Positions 28,568 through 39,129 of a stretch of DNA of 50,382 nt are shown piece by piece; the stretch's first letter is position 1; each line of letters opens with the position of its first letter. The stretch covers positions 1 through 50,382 of the forward strand of contig NZ_JADMJL010000033.1 in assembly GCF_018780585.1 (NCBI RefSeq), given 5' to 3'. The position numbers and the translations under genes are program-made. The DNA is from Methyloversatilis discipulorum (GTDB taxonomy: Bacteria; Pseudomonadota; Gammaproteobacteria; Burkholderiales; Rhodocyclaceae). The notes beneath the pieces are model-generated. The model did no database searches and was not told where the DNA came from. It saw nothing but the letters and a program-made list of their open reading frames with translations.

Positions 28568-29188
28568 CTACACCACGGCTGCGCTTCGGCCCCTGCTGAG
28601 CCACGCCCACCCGCATACCGTAAGCAGCCCGCACAGAACAAGCGTCGCCGGCTGCGGCTCCGGTACAGCCGCCGCATATGCGAACTCTAGGCTTGAGAGA
28701 CGATAGCTGTCCTCGGTTGAGAGAACGGAGAACGACGAAAGAGGAGCAGAGGCAAATAGACCTGTAATCACCACACTCGGGAAGGGTTCCACATTCGAGG
28801 CGGTACCGATCACCGCTCCGTCAGAATTGAAGGCATGTACAACAGCTGAGTGGAACCGAATGCCCCCGAGATTGCCGATTGCAGAAGCATTCAATCTGAC
28901 GAACGCGACCGGTGCGGCAAACGAGAATGTCAGCGACTCTCCGGGGTCCAGTGTGTAGTCTTCACCGCCGACTACGCCGATTCCATTCAGATCGAGAAAC
29001 TGGACGGCACTGGAACCCGTGATCTCCACCCCATCCTTCTTCCAGTTCGAAGTCTGGAACGTTCCCTTATCGTCGAAATCGACGACAATATTCGCGCCCA
29101 AAGTTGTGGCAGGCAGCACCAGGAGTGCTCCGGCGATAGCGGTCAGACGGCTTAAGCGCGATCTGTTCAATCCGATGAACCGGAGCAT
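28568..29188 (-). CDS. PEP-CTERM sorting domain protein
   Basis: 206 residues: signal peptide (residues ~10-32), a beta-rich extracellular domain of unknown type, and a C-terminal sorting signal VPEPQPATL followed by a hydrophobic helix and SRGRS. Such proteins are processed by exosortase and are usually surface or biofilm components; no exosortase is in the window. GGGAGG precedes the ATG. DNA here is visibly less GC-rich than around it. Confidence 0.85.
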   Translation of the reverse strand: MLRFIGLNRSRLSRLTAIAGALLVLPATTLGANIVVDFDDKGTFQTSNWKKDGVEITGSSAVQFLDLNGIGVVGGEDYTLDPGESLTFSFAAPVAFVRLNASAIGNLGGIRFHSAVVHAFNSDGAVIGTASNVEPFPSVVITGLFASAPLSSFSVLSTEDSYRLSSLEFAYAAAVPEPQPATLVLCGLLTVCGWAWLSRGRSAAVV

Positions 29189-29402
29189 GAGGTGTCCTCC
29201 CGTTAACTTCGTCGAGCGAAGAGCAGTACTCGCGAAGCATAGACATCAGCGCGACAGAAATCACCCCATCATTCGCGGGCGGTCCCTGGTCTCGGGTGCG
29301 CTACCCCCATGCTGGCCAGGACCTTCAAACCTGACGTACGGAAACTGTTCGACTGCCGACCGTGGCGTGTCCAAGGCGTGCTCAGTTACCTAGGAAAATC
29401 CA
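29189..29402. other. Intergenic region, no recognised feature
   Basis: 214 bp between the PEP-CTERM gene start and the hemB stop. It should contain the PEP-CTERM promoter (minus strand), but I see no convincing -35/-10 pair, no repeat ends and no integrase remnant. Confidence 0.4.
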
Positions 29403-30637
<1,235 letters not shown>

Positions 30638-30640
30638 TTT

Positions 30641-31282
30641 TCAGGCCGCGGACGTGTCCGGCGGTGGCAGTGCCGCGCTCAGCCAGGGCGCGACCACCTG
30701 CTCGACCTCGTCTACGCCGGTCTTCTTCAGGCTGGAGAACAGTTGCACCGTTACCTGCTCACCCATGCCCGACAGCTGGCGACGCACGTCGGCCAGCGTC
30801 GCCGCCTGTGCGCTGCGCGTGAGCTTGTCGGCCTTGGTCAGCAGCACGTGCATCGGCTTTCCGCTCTGCGAGAACCACTGGATCATGTTCCAGTCGAGTT
30901 CGGTCAGCGGGTGACGCGAATCCATGATGAGCACCAGCCCGACCAGGCTCTCGCGCTCCTTCAGGTAACGCTCGATCAGCCCCGCCCAGGCGCGACGCAC
31001 CTCGACCGGCACCTGGGCGAAGCCGTAGCCCGGCAGATCGACCAGGAAGCCGCCCTTGACCAGCTTGAAGTAATTGATCAGCTGGGTGCGGCCCGGCGTC
31101 TTGCTGACGAAGGCCAGCCGCGTGTGACCGACCAGCGTGTTGATCGCACTGGACTTGCCGGCGTTCGAACGCCCGGCGAAAGCGATCTCCGGGCCGATGG
31201 GCGCTGGCAGGCCGGACGGCTTGGCAACGGAGATATGGAAGGAGGCGCCGCGGAAGAGAGAGGACAAATCAGAATCGCGCAA
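30641..31282 (-). CDS. engB: Ribosome biogenesis GTP-binding protein EngB (YsxC/YihA)
   Basis: 213-residue TRAFAC GTPase needed for large-subunit assembly. G1 [10 protein letters not shown]2/G3 [10 protein letters not shown] and DLPGYGFA, and G4 TKADKL are all visible. Divergent from cytochrome c4 with a 93-bp gap, a well-known betaproteobacterial/gammaproteobacterial arrangement. Its stop abuts the end of the small-RNA terminator. Confidence 0.96.
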   Translation of the reverse strand: MRDSDLSSLFRGASFHISVAKPSGLPAPIGPEIAFAGRSNAGKSSAINTLVGHTRLAFVSKTPGRTQLINYFKLVKGGFLVDLPGYGFAQVPVEVRRAWAGLIERYLKERESLVGLVLIMDSRHPLTELDWNMIQWFSQSGKPMHVLLTKADKLTRSAQAATLADVRRQLSGMGEQVTVQLFSSLKKTGVDEVEQVVAPWLSAALPPPDTSAA

Positions 31283-31375
31283 TGCGCGCCCGGGAAAACA
31301 CGGTAAAATGAGGAGTTTAGCGTATCACCGAAATTTTCCCGGACCTTTGCCCGGCATCACCGCTCAAGGAAAGTC

Positions 31376-32026
31376 ATGCGCCACCTCACCGCTCTTGGTT
31401 TCGCCCTGTCCCTGACCCTCGTTTCGGCCAGCGCGCTGGCCTCCGAAGAAAAAGCAGCCCCGAAGGCCGACGCAGCCGCGGGCAAGACCATCGCCACCCA
31501 GGTGTGTGCGGCCTGTCATGGCGCCGATGGCAACAGCGCCATCCCGGCCAATCCTAAGCTCGCCGGCCAGCACCCCGAATACCTGTACAAGCAGCTGATG
31601 AATTTCAAGGCGAAGGACGGCAAGCCGGCCGAGCGCGTCAATGGCGTGATGGCCGGCATGGTGGCCGGGCTGTCCGAACAGGACATGCGCAACCTCGCCG
31701 CCTACTACGCCGGCCAGAAGCCGAGCGGTGGCGAAGCCAAGGGCTCGCGTGAAAGCATCGAACTGGGTCAGAAGCTGTGGCGCGGTGGCGACCAGAGCAA
31801 GGGGCTGCCCGCCTGTGCCGGCTGTCACGGCCCGGCCGGCGCCGGCCTGCCGGCGCAGTACCCGCGCATCGCCGGCCAGCACGCCGACTACACCGAAGCG
31901 CAGCTGAAGACCTTCCGCGTCGGCGAACGCGCCAACGACCCGGCCAAGATGATGCGCATGATCGCGGTGAAGATGACCGACGCCGAAATCAAGGCGGTGG
32001 CCGACTACGCAGCCGGCCTGCGCTGA
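31376..32026 (+). CDS. Cytochrome c4 (di-haem)
   Basis: 216 residues: signal peptide (1-22, cleavage after ALA), then two homologous class I cytochrome c domains with CAACH (residues ~44-48) and CAGCH (~143-147). Periplasmic electron carrier towards terminal oxidases. A -10-like TAAAAT lies at 31304-31309 and AAGGAAA is the ribosome binding site. In many relatives resB and ccsA follow; here a DUF455 gene on the other strand overlaps the last 22 bp. Confidence 0.94.
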   Translation: MRHLTALGFALSLTLVSASALASEEKAAPKADAAAGKTIATQVCAACHGADGNSAIPANPKLAGQHPEYLYKQLMNFKAKDGKPAERVNGVMAGMVAGLSEQDMRNLAAYYAGQKPSGGEAKGSRESIELGQKLWRGGDQSKGLPACAGCHGPAGAGLPAQYPRIAGQHADYTEAQLKTFRVGERANDPAKMMRMIAVKMTDAEIKAVADYAAGLR

Positions 32027-32817
32027 TTCGCCAGCGTTTCGATCTCGCTCTCCGAAAAGCCCGCCTCCAGGCGGGCTTTTTCGTTGACCGGCGGCTGCAG
32101 CCGCGGCGCATCGAACTCGTTGAACAGGTGCAGGAAGGTCGCCTCCGGCGCCAGCCCGCGCTGCGCACACAGGTGACGGAACCAGCGGTCACCGACCGCC
32201 ACGTGGGTGATTTCGTCGCTCAGCACGATGTCCAGGATGTCCAGCGCCGCCTGATCGCCGATCGCGCGCAGCTTGGCCATGATGGGTGGCGTGGCGTCCA
32301 GCCCGCGCGCTTCGAGCACACGCGGCACCAGCGCCATGCGGACCAGCGCATCGTGCGCGGTGCGGCGCGCCATGTCCCACAGACCGGCGTGCGCCGGAAA
32401 ATCACCGTAGTCGTAGCCCAGCGTGCGCAGGTGGGTGCGCAGCAGACCGAAGTGGCGCGCCTCGTCTGCCGCGACACGCAGCCAGTCACCCAGATAGTCG
32501 TCCGGCAGTTCACGGAAGCGCCAGGCGGCGTCGAGCGCCAGATTGATGGCGGTGAACTCGATGTGGCAGATGGCGTGGATCATCGCGCCGTGGCCTTCGC
32601 GACTGCCGATGCGGCGCGAACGCAGGGCCGACGGTTCGACCAGTTCGGGCCTGGTCGGCCGGCCCGCGTCGTCGATGGCGTGCGGCGGCGCTGCCGTCCG
32701 GTCGAACACGGCGCCGGTCTGCCATTCGCGCCACAGGCTCGCCACCTGCGCACATTTGTCGTCGGGGTCGGCGCACATCAGCGCATCGTGCAGTGTGTCG
32801 AAAATCTTTCTGCTCAT
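32005..32817 (-). CDS. DUF455 ferritin-like protein
   Basis: 270 residues from ATG 32815-32817 (MSRKIFDTLHDAL); longer starts run into the msrP promoter region. Ferritin-like four-helix pattern with possible di-iron ligands in AICHIEFTAINLALD, ADEARHFGLLRTHL and DEITHVAVGDRWF. DUF455 proteins are suspected tRNA-hydroxylase or MiaE-like di-iron enzymes; the true substrate is unknown. The 3' end overlaps the cytochrome c4 gene by 22 bp and contains its terminator. Confidence 0.85.
   Translation of the reverse strand: MSRKIFDTLHDALMCADPDDKCAQVASLWREWQTGAVFDRTAAPPHAIDDAGRPTRPELVEPSALRSRRIGSREGHGAMIHAICHIEFTAINLALDAAWRFRELPDDYLGDWLRVAADEARHFGLLRTHLRTLGYDYGDFPAHAGLWDMARRTAHDALVRMALVPRVLEARGLDATPPIMAKLRAIGDQAALDILDIVLSDEITHVAVGDRWFRHLCAQRGLAPEATFLHLFNEFDAPRLQPPVNEKARLEAGFSESEIETLANQRRPAA
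32059..32081 (+). terminator. Terminator of cytochrome c4, inside the DUF455 gene
   Basis: GCCCGCC (32059-32065) / GGCGGGC (32070-32076), four-base loop, T5 after it and A4 before it, so it can act in both directions. It lies within the last 25 codons of the convergent DUF455 gene. Confidence 0.8.
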
Positions 32818-32884
32818 TTGCGGTCTTCGGTAAGGACTGGCGACCTGACACGGTCTGCACAGACATGAAGCCAGGAGTGTACCC

Positions 32885-33841
32885 ATGCTGATCAAACGCC
32901 AGACGGACATCGTGCCGTCGGAAATCACCCCGCGCGCGCTGTTCGACAGCCGCCGCGATTTCATCCGCGCCGCCGGTCTCGGCGTCGGCGCCGCGCTGCT
33001 CGGCGCCGGCCTGTCGGGCGAGGCGCGCGCCGCCGGCTACGGCGGCCAGTCGCTGGGTCTGCTGCTGAAAAGCCCGCTGTCGACCGACGAGAAGCTGAAC
33101 GACTACAAGGACATCACCAGCTACTGCAATTTCTACGAATTCGGCACCGACAAGAGCGACCCGTCGCGCAACGCGCACCGCATGTCGACCCGGCCGTGGA
33201 CAGTGAGCATCGAAGGCATGGTGCAGAAGCCGAAGACGCTGGCGATCGAGGACGTGCTTAAGCTGGCGCCGCTGGAAGAGCGGATCTACCGGCTGCGCTG
33301 CGTCGAGGCGTGGTCCATGGTCGTGCCCTGGGTCGGCCTGCCGCTGTCGGCGCTGCTGAAGCAGGTCGAGCCGCTCGGTGGCGCGAAGTACGTCGAATTC
33401 ACCACGCTGGCCGATCCGAAAACCATGCCCGGCGTGCGCAGCGCCGTGCTCGACTGGCCCTATGTCGAAGGGCTGCGCATCGACGAGGCCATGCACCCGC
33501 TGACGCTGCTGGCGGTCGGCCTTTACGGCGAAGTGCTGCCGAACCAGAACGGCGCACCGATGCGCCTTGTGGTGCCGTGGAAGTACGGCTTCAAGAGCGC
33601 GAAATCGATCGTGAAGATCCGCTTCACCGACAAGGAGCCGGTCAGTTCCTGGACCCGTGCCGCCGCCCGCGAATACGGCTTCTATTCGAACGTGAATCCG
33701 GAAGTCGATCACCCGCGCTGGAGCCAGGCGCGCGAGCGGCGCATCGGCGAATTCACCAAGCGCAAGACGCTCATGTTCAACGGCTACGGCGAGCAGGTCG
33801 CGTCGCTCTACGCCGGCATGGATCTGAAGAAGCAGTTCTGA
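32885..33841 (+). CDS. msrP: Protein-methionine-sulfoxide reductase catalytic subunit MsrP
   Basis: Periplasmic molybdopterin enzyme that repairs oxidised methionine residues; 318 residues. Tat signal [10 protein letters not shown] (residues 22-31) ends at about ARA (50). The molybdenum-ligating cysteine is in [11 protein letters not shown]-terminal sulfite-oxidase-like fold with [14 protein letters not shown]. Followed 2 bp later by its membrane partner msrQ. Confidence 0.95.
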   Translation: MLIKRQTDIVPSEITPRALFDSRRDFIRAAGLGVGAALLGAGLSGEARAAGYGGQSLGLLLKSPLSTDEKLNDYKDITSYCNFYEFGTDKSDPSRNAHRMSTRPWTVSIEGMVQKPKTLAIEDVLKLAPLEERIYRLRCVEAWSMVVPWVGLPLSALLKQVEPLGGAKYVEFTTLADPKTMPGVRSAVLDWPYVEGLRIDEAMHPLTLLAVGLYGEVLPNQNGAPMRLVVPWKYGFKSAKSIVKIRFTDKEPVSSWTRAAAREYGFYSNVNPEVDHPRWSQARERRIGEFTKRKTLMFNGYGEQVASLYAGMDLKKQF

Positions 33842-33843
33842 CG

Positions 33844-34479
33844 ATGCGCGAGCGCGCCTTCAGCCCCGACCGCGTGCAGTTTGCCTGGATCTGGCGCGCG
33901 GTCTGGGCGGCCTGCCTGCTGCCGCTGATGCTGCTGGTGGCGGGCGGTCTGCGTGATGCACTGGGCGCCAATCCTATCGAGCACATCACGCGCGCCACCG
34001 GCGACTGGACGCTGCGCCTGTTGCTGCTGACGCTGGCGGTGACGCCGCTGCGCCAGCTCACCGGCTGGCACTGGCTGGTGCGGCTGCGCCGCACGCTGGG
34101 CCTGTACGCCTTCTTCTACGGCAGTCTGCACCTCGCCACCTATGTCTGGCTCGACCAGTTCTTCGACTGGCCAGGCATCGTCGCGGACATCGTCAAGCGC
34201 CCCTTCGTCACGCTCGGGTTCGCCGCCTTCGTGCTCATGCTGCCGCTGGCGATCACCTCGACCAACGGCATGATCCGTCGCCTCGGCGGCCGCAGCTGGC
34301 AGCGCCTGCACCGCGCCGTCTACGCGGTCGGCGTGCTCGGTGTCGCGCACTACTGGTGGCTGGTGAAGAAGGACCTGACCGAACCCATCGCGTACGCCTT
34401 CGTGCTGGCCACGCTGTTCGCGCTGCGCCTGTGGCACGGCCGCCGCATGCGGCGCACGCTGGAAGCGCAGGCCGCCTGA
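33844..34479 (+). CDS. msrQ: Haem-binding membrane subunit MsrQ
   Basis: 211 residues, about six transmembrane helices, ferric-reductase-like b-haem protein that passes quinol electrons to MsrP. Conserved histidines appear in GSLHLATYVW, WQRLHRAVYAVG and VAHYWWL. ATG 33844 is chosen directly after the msrP stop; the longer open frame lies within msrP. Confidence 0.93.
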   Translation: MRERAFSPDRVQFAWIWRAVWAACLLPLMLLVAGGLRDALGANPIEHITRATGDWTLRLLLLTLAVTPLRQLTGWHWLVRLRRTLGLYAFFYGSLHLATYVWLDQFFDWPGIVADIVKRPFVTLGFAAFVLMLPLAITSTNGMIRRLGGRSWQRLHRAVYAVGVLGVAHYWWLVKKDLTEPIAYAFVLATLFALRLWHGRRMRRTLEAQAA

Positions 34480-34549
34480 GGCGGATGCACGCCGGCCGCC
34501 CGTCGTGCGCCGGTATCATGGCGCCCGATCCTTACACGGAATCGTCCGC

Positions 34550-35140
34550 GTGAACATCTTCTCTCCGCTGTACACACGCGCCATGCAGTGGGCGCGCCAC
34601 CGTCGCGCGCCCTGGTTCCTCGGCGCGATGAGCTTCGCCGAGTCGTCCTTCTTTCCGATCCCGCCCGACGTGATGCTGGCGCCGATGAGCATGGCGGCGC
34701 CGCGGCGCGCGATGTTCTACGCACTGATCACCACGCTCACCTCGGTGGCCGGCGGCCTGTTCGGCTACCTGATCGGCGCCTTCGCCTTCGATCTGATCGA
34801 ACCCTGGCTGCGCGACAGCCGCTACTGGGCCAGCTACGAAACCGCGCAGCAGTGGTTCGGCGACTGGGGCTTCTGGGCCATTTTCGTCGCCGGCTTCTCG
34901 CCGATTCCGTACAAGGTATTCACCATCGCCGCGGGCGCCATCTCGATGGCGCTGCTGCCTTTCACGCTGGCCTCCATCATCGGCCGTGGCGCGCGCTTCT
35001 TCCTGGTGGCCGGGTTGATGGCCTGGGGCGGGGAAAAGATGGAGGCGACGCTGCACCGCTACATCGATCGCCTGGGCTGGGCGACCGTGTTGCTGGTGGT
35101 GATCGGTGCAGCGGCCTGGAAGATGACGCGCGGCGCCTAA
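34550..35140 (+). CDS. YqaA/DedA-like membrane protein (VTT domain)
   Basis: 196 residues from GTG 34550 (VNIFSPLYTRAM), with ACGGA nine bases upstream; a longer frame exists but is not conserved. SNARE-associated/VTT domain with the FAESSFFPIPPDVML re-entrant segment, FGYLIG and FSPIPYKVFTIAAG. Members move or scramble lipids or affect membrane homeostasis. Ends 4 bp from the convergent PEP-CTERM gene with no terminator. Confidence 0.88.
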   Translation: MNIFSPLYTRAMQWARHRRAPWFLGAMSFAESSFFPIPPDVMLAPMSMAAPRRAMFYALITTLTSVAGGLFGYLIGAFAFDLIEPWLRDSRYWASYETAQQWFGDWGFWAIFVAGFSPIPYKVFTIAAGAISMALLPFTLASIIGRGARFFLVAGLMAWGGEKMEATLHRYIDRLGWATVLLVVIGAAAWKMTRGA

Positions 35141-35144
35141 GCGC

Positions 35145-35864
35145 TCAGATGCGACGGCGGGCGCTGGCGACGATGACGCCGAGGCCGCCGAGCAGCAGCG
35201 CCCAGCCCGACGGCTCGGGCACCGGCGTGATGCTCAGGTTGTCGATCGCCAGCGCGCTGGTCGCCGTGTAGTCGCCAACATCGACGATGCCGAAACCGAG
35301 GCGGACCGCGCCGGACTGCGTGAACACGTACTCGAAGGTCGACCGATTGCTCTCGCGACGGAAGTGCGTAGTCGGCGGAAAAGGCGCATCCGACTCGTCG
35401 GCGATGCGGATGACCTGATCGCCGACCAGCAGGAAGGCGTAGTCCGGCAGCGGATCGACATAGGGCTCGGAGGTGGCGAACAGCCAGTCGAAGCGCAACG
35501 TATCGCCAGCGCTCACAGTCAGTTCGCGCCACATCGCCGAACCTTCGTAGGCGAAGCCGTCGGCCGTATCGAGCGCGCCGGGCGTCAGACCGATGCGGCT
35601 CTCCAGCCCGTCGGCGACGCCGACCTCGACCGCGGTGACGCCGGAGAAATTGAACACGCCGGCCGGCAGCGGAGCATCGTCTACCTCGGTCAGCGAGGCG
35701 GTGGTCAGGGCGATGTAGCCACCCGGGTTGGACACGTCGCCGGCCGTGGACCAGCCGTTCAGGCCGCTTTCAAAATTGTCCGCGAAGGCGGCTGCGCTGG
35801 CGGCGCCGCTCGCCAGCACGAGGCCGGCCGTCATCAAGCTGCGCACGAGGGCGTGGGTTTTCAT
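35145..35864 (-). CDS. PEP-CTERM sorting domain protein
   Basis: 239 residues: signal peptide (1-25), a jelly-roll-like extracellular domain starting FADNFESGLNGW, and the sorting tail VPEPSGWALLLGGLGV with basic ASARRRI end. Probably exported by Sec and processed by an exosortase located elsewhere. Only 32 bp after the extracellular nuclease gene and with its own GGAG site, so likely co-expressed with it. Confidence 0.92.
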   Translation of the reverse strand: MKTHALVRSLMTAGLVLASGAASAAAFADNFESGLNGWSTAGDVSNPGGYIALTTASLTEVDDAPLPAGVFNFSGVTAVEVGVADGLESRIGLTPGALDTADGFAYEGSAMWRELTVSAGDTLRFDWLFATSEPYVDPLPDYAFLLVGDQVIRIADESDAPFPPTTHFRRESNRSTFEYVFTQSGAVRLGFGIVDVGDYTATSALAIDNLSITPVPEPSGWALLLGGLGVIVASARRRI

Positions 35865-35896
35865 GGTGTATCTCCTGCGAGTATTCGGGATAGGGC

Positions 35897-38800
35897 TCAG
35901 TAGGCGAAGTTCTGGCCGCTCAGTTGGCCGGGCTGCACACCGCTCAGCGTGACCAGCGTGCGCGGCACCCCGGTGCCGGCAAAGCCGTCGCTGTCGATCT
36001 GCACCAGCGTGCCGGCAGCGTTCGCAACGAGGCGCAGGTGGCCGGACTGCTGCGGATCGCCGACGATGCCCAGACCGACCAGCAGGGCGCGCAGATCGAG
36101 CACGTCCTGCGCCGGCGCGAAGTCGGTGATGAGGTCGGCCGCGTCGCGCATCGACTGATAGACGAAGGTGTCTGCGCCGGCACCACCGGTCAGCGTGTCC
36201 GCGCCAGCGCCACCGGTGATCACGTCGTCGCCGGCGCTGCCGTTCAGGCGGTCACGACCGGCCGTGCCGGCAATCTTCTTCTGCAGCGACAGCCCGATCA
36301 CCACCGGGTCGTGATCCGACGACCGGTAGGCGTGCGGCGCGTACAGGTCCTGCGGCTTGAACTCGGTGTTGTAGTCGATGACAAAGGGCTCGTCGGTGTT
36401 GATGTGCCAGTGCGCGATGCCGCTGGTCTTCGCCGCCAGCGCAGGCGTGGCCAGCGCGTGATCGAGCGCCCCGCTCTCGCCGTCGAAGGTGTAGCTGTAG
36501 GCCAGATCGATGCCGGCGGCCAGATTCACCATGCCGGCCGCGGTCAGCGCATTGACCGGGTCCTCCTTGGAGTAGGCGTTCAGATCGCCGATCACCAGCA
36601 CGTCGGTGGCGCCGCTGCCCGTTGTCAGCTGCTGCACGAAGGCGTTCAGCGCGGCGGCCTGCTGCACGCGCAGCGGGTTCCAGCAGCCCTGGCCGTCGCC
36701 CTGGTCGGCCTCGACACCGGCCGCGTCGCCGCAGGACTTCGACTTGAAGTGATTGACGACGACGCTGAAGCGCTCGCCGTTGGTGGCTGCGAAGGTCTGT
36801 GCCAGCGGCGGACGGTTGTGGATGGCGGCCGTGTCGCTGATCGCCGCGCCCACCGTCGACACGCGCGCCGGCTTGTAGATCATGGCCTGGCGGATGGCAT
36901 CGCCGCCGCTGCCGCCGACCGGCACGCCGACCGCGACGTACACATTGGCGCCGTAGGCCGCGTTCAGCGCCGACACCAGATTGTTCACCGCGGTCTGACC
37001 GTTGTTCTCGATCTCGATCAGGCCCACCACGTCAGCATCGATGGCGCGCAGTGCGGCAACGATCTTGGCCTGCTGGCGCGAGAACTCGAGCGCGCTGTCG
37101 GCGCCACGGCAGTCGCTGCGCGTGCCCGACGGGAAGCACGACGCGCCGGCCTGATCGACCGTCGTGAAGTAGTTCAGCACGTTGAAGCTCGCTACCTTCA
37201 CATTGCCGCCGACCGGTGCCGGCGCTGCGGTGCGCGGATGCGTGCGCTCGAACACCGGGGCGACGGTCGGGTGGATCTTGTAGTCGCGCGGGCCGTCGCT
37301 GGCGGCAGTGATCAGGCCGTGGTCGATCACACCGGTCAGCGTCTGCACCGTATCGCCGGCGCGCAGCGTGTCGTCGGCACCGATGAAGGGGATGGGATTC
37401 GGATTCTGCGCAGTCGAACCGTCGTCGAGCACGATGCGGCGGCGCGCATTGTCGTCGCGCAGCGCGAGCGCTTCGGCAGTGCCCGCGGCATGGCGGTTGG
37501 TCGGGATTTCCAGACGCCCGTCGGCAGACAGCGTCACCTGCCCGTAGCGCCCCTGGAAGTAGTTCTGTGACACGGTGAGCGGGGACACGATGCGCACCAG
37601 CATGCCCTCGTAGCGCTCCAGCTCGCCTTCGAACGTTTCCGGCAGCACGACGTCGGTCGGCTGCACGCTCACGCCGCTGCCCAGCACCTGGACGGCGGTC
37701 GGCGACACCAGTTCGGTCACCGTATTGAACTCGGTCACGCCAGCACTCAGGCGCAGACGCTGACCGACCTGAGCGGTACTGCCCGGCGCGTAGACGAAGA
37801 TGCCGTCCGAGGTGGCGACGTCGCCATCGCCCGCTTCGTCCTGCAGGTAGTAGCCGGACAGGCCGGGGAACACCGCGGTGACGACGCCCTCGGTGGTGAC
37901 CGTCTGGCCGTTCAGCGGACTGGCGCTGCCGCTGCCCTGGATGGCCGGAATCGGTGTGATCGCCGCCGCCGTGGCGACGGTGATGTCGACCGTGCAGTCG
38001 GCGGTCTGTGCGTCGTCATTGGCAAAGCGCAGTCCGATGGCATAGTTGCCGGCAGAGGTACTCGCAGCGACGGTGACGCTGGCCGACGCGCTGGCGCCGT
38101 CGCCGGCAGCGGGCGTCAGCGCACCCAGCGTGATGCCGGTCGGCAGGCTGCCGATCAGGCTCAGCGCATTGACCGTGCTGTCGGCATCGCTGGCCGACAC
38201 ATTCACGCCGCCGCCCTCACCCGCCTGCAGGCTCAGCGCCGGGCAGCGGGTGACGATGGGCTGATTCACGCCACCGCCGTTGCTGCCATCGACCACGATG
38301 TTGTCGACGCCCACCCATTCGTCGTTGCCCACGGCGTTAGTCGTGATGATGCGCAGCTGCAGCAGTGGCTGGTTGTCGGCCGCTGCCGGCAGCGTCACCG
38401 ACACCGGCGTCACCTTGCCGGCCAGCGACGGACCTTCGGTCGCATCGGCGACGAAGGCGGCCGGCACGTTGATGAAGTTGCCGCTGTTGCCGACGCGATA
38501 CTGCAGCGCCACCGGCTGGACCGCGTTGTCGGTCGAACCATCGAGATCGCGCAGGTCGTAACGCACGGTGATGCCGCTGCGGCCGCTGGTGTCGAGAGAC
38601 AGCAGCAGGAAGGGCGCGTCGGCGGTACCGGAACCGGTCAGCGCGACCACCGGATCGGCCAGATGGAATTCGGTCACACCACCGGTGGTGAAGGAGTCCG
38701 GAGTTGTCTGGTTGGCATTGACGTCCACCGGCGTGCCGTTGCCGTCAGCGACGATGGCCTGCGGATCGGCAGCCGTGGCGCCGGTCAGGCTGTCACCGCG

Positions 38801-38992
38801 ATAACCGGTGACGCCCGGCACCGCAGACCAGTCGTCGTTGCCGACGATGAGGCCGATGTTCGACCAGTCCTGACCAAAGGGCAGCGCTTGCGGCGTGCTG
38901 TCGGCGAGTGCCGGCTGACTGAGCAGACCGGCGGCGGCAAGCGCCAGAACGAGGGTGCGCGGCAGCACCGGGCGAACACTTTTCGATGACAT
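35897..38992 (-). CDS. Large extracellular nuclease (ExeM/NucH type) with RTX-like C-terminus
   Basis: 1031 residues. Sec signal (1-31), beta-sandwich region (~33-240), an Ig-like domain (~245-340), an OB-fold nuclease-associated domain (~350-420, GVVTAVFPGLSGYYLQ), the endonuclease/exonuclease/phosphatase catalytic domain (~596-900; KVASFNVLNYF, EIENNGQ, GDLNAY, SDHDPVVIGL), then glycine/aspartate calcium repeats (GSAGDDVITGGAGADTL, ~910-950). Expected to degrade extracellular DNA. Having both a Sec signal and RTX-type repeats is notable. Followed by a PEP-CTERM gene. Confidence 0.93.
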   Translation of the reverse strand: MSSKSVRPVLPRTLVLALAAAGLLSQPALADSTPQALPFGQDWSNIGLIVGNDDWSAVPGVTGYRGDSLTGATAADPQAIVADGNGTPVDVNANQTTPDSFTTGGVTEFHLADPVVALTGSGTADAPFLLLSLDTSGRSGITVRYDLRDLDGSTDNAVQPVALQYRVGNSGNFINVPAAFVADATEGPSLAGKVTPVSVTLPAAADNQPLLQLRIITTNAVGNDEWVGVDNIVVDGSNGGGVNQPIVTRCPALSLQAGEGGGVNVSASDADSTVNALSLIGSLPTGITLGALTPAAGDGASASASVTVAASTSAGNYAIGLRFANDDAQTADCTVDITVATAAAITPIPAIQGSGSASPLNGQTVTTEGVVTAVFPGLSGYYLQDEAGDGDVATSDGIFVYAPGSTAQVGQRLRLSAGVTEFNTVTELVSPTAVQVLGSGVSVQPTDVVLPETFEGELERYEGMLVRIVSPLTVSQNYFQGRYGQVTLSADGRLEIPTNRHAAGTAEALALRDDNARRRIVLDDGSTAQNPNPIPFIGADDTLRAGDTVQTLTGVIDHGLITAASDGPRDYKIHPTVAPVFERTHPRTAAPAPVGGNVKVASFNVLNYFTTVDQAGASCFPSGTRSDCRGADSALEFSRQQAKIVAALRAIDADVVGLIEIENNGQTAVNNLVSALNAAYGANVYVAVGVPVGGSGGDAIRQAMIYKPARVSTVGAAISDTAAIHNRPPLAQTFAATNGERFSVVVNHFKSKSCGDAAGVEADQGDGQGCWNPLRVQQAAALNAFVQQLTTGSGATDVLVIGDLNAYSKEDPVNALTAAGMVNLAAGIDLAYSYTFDGESGALDHALATPALAAKTSGIAHWHINTDEPFVIDYNTEFKPQDLYAPHAYRSSDHDPVVIGLSLQKKIAGTAGRDRLNGSAGDDVITGGAGADTLTGGAGADTFVYQSMRDAADLITDFAPAQDVLDLRALLVGLGIVGDPQQSGHLRLVANAAGTLVQIDSDGFAGTGVPRTLVTLSGVQPGQLSGQNFAY

Positions 38993-39129
38993 GTGGAAAT
39001 CCGGTCGAGATGTCTAGCGTAGCCCAAGGTCCCGCCGCATGCGGGCCCTGGACGCCGAAAGACATCAGACTAGATCGCCAGCATGACCGTCGCGTGGCTG
39101 CACGCGCCCGCATCGATGGTCCGAAGGAA
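38993..39129. other. Intergenic region between MFS gene end and nuclease start
   Basis: 137 bp that must contain the nuclease promoter on the minus strand. I see no clear -35/-10 pair and no Pho box. Confidence 0.4.

Noticed and set aside
35924-37570. 548-codon plus-strand frame
   Set aside because: Antisense shadow of the extracellular nuclease gene; no ribosome binding site or domain.
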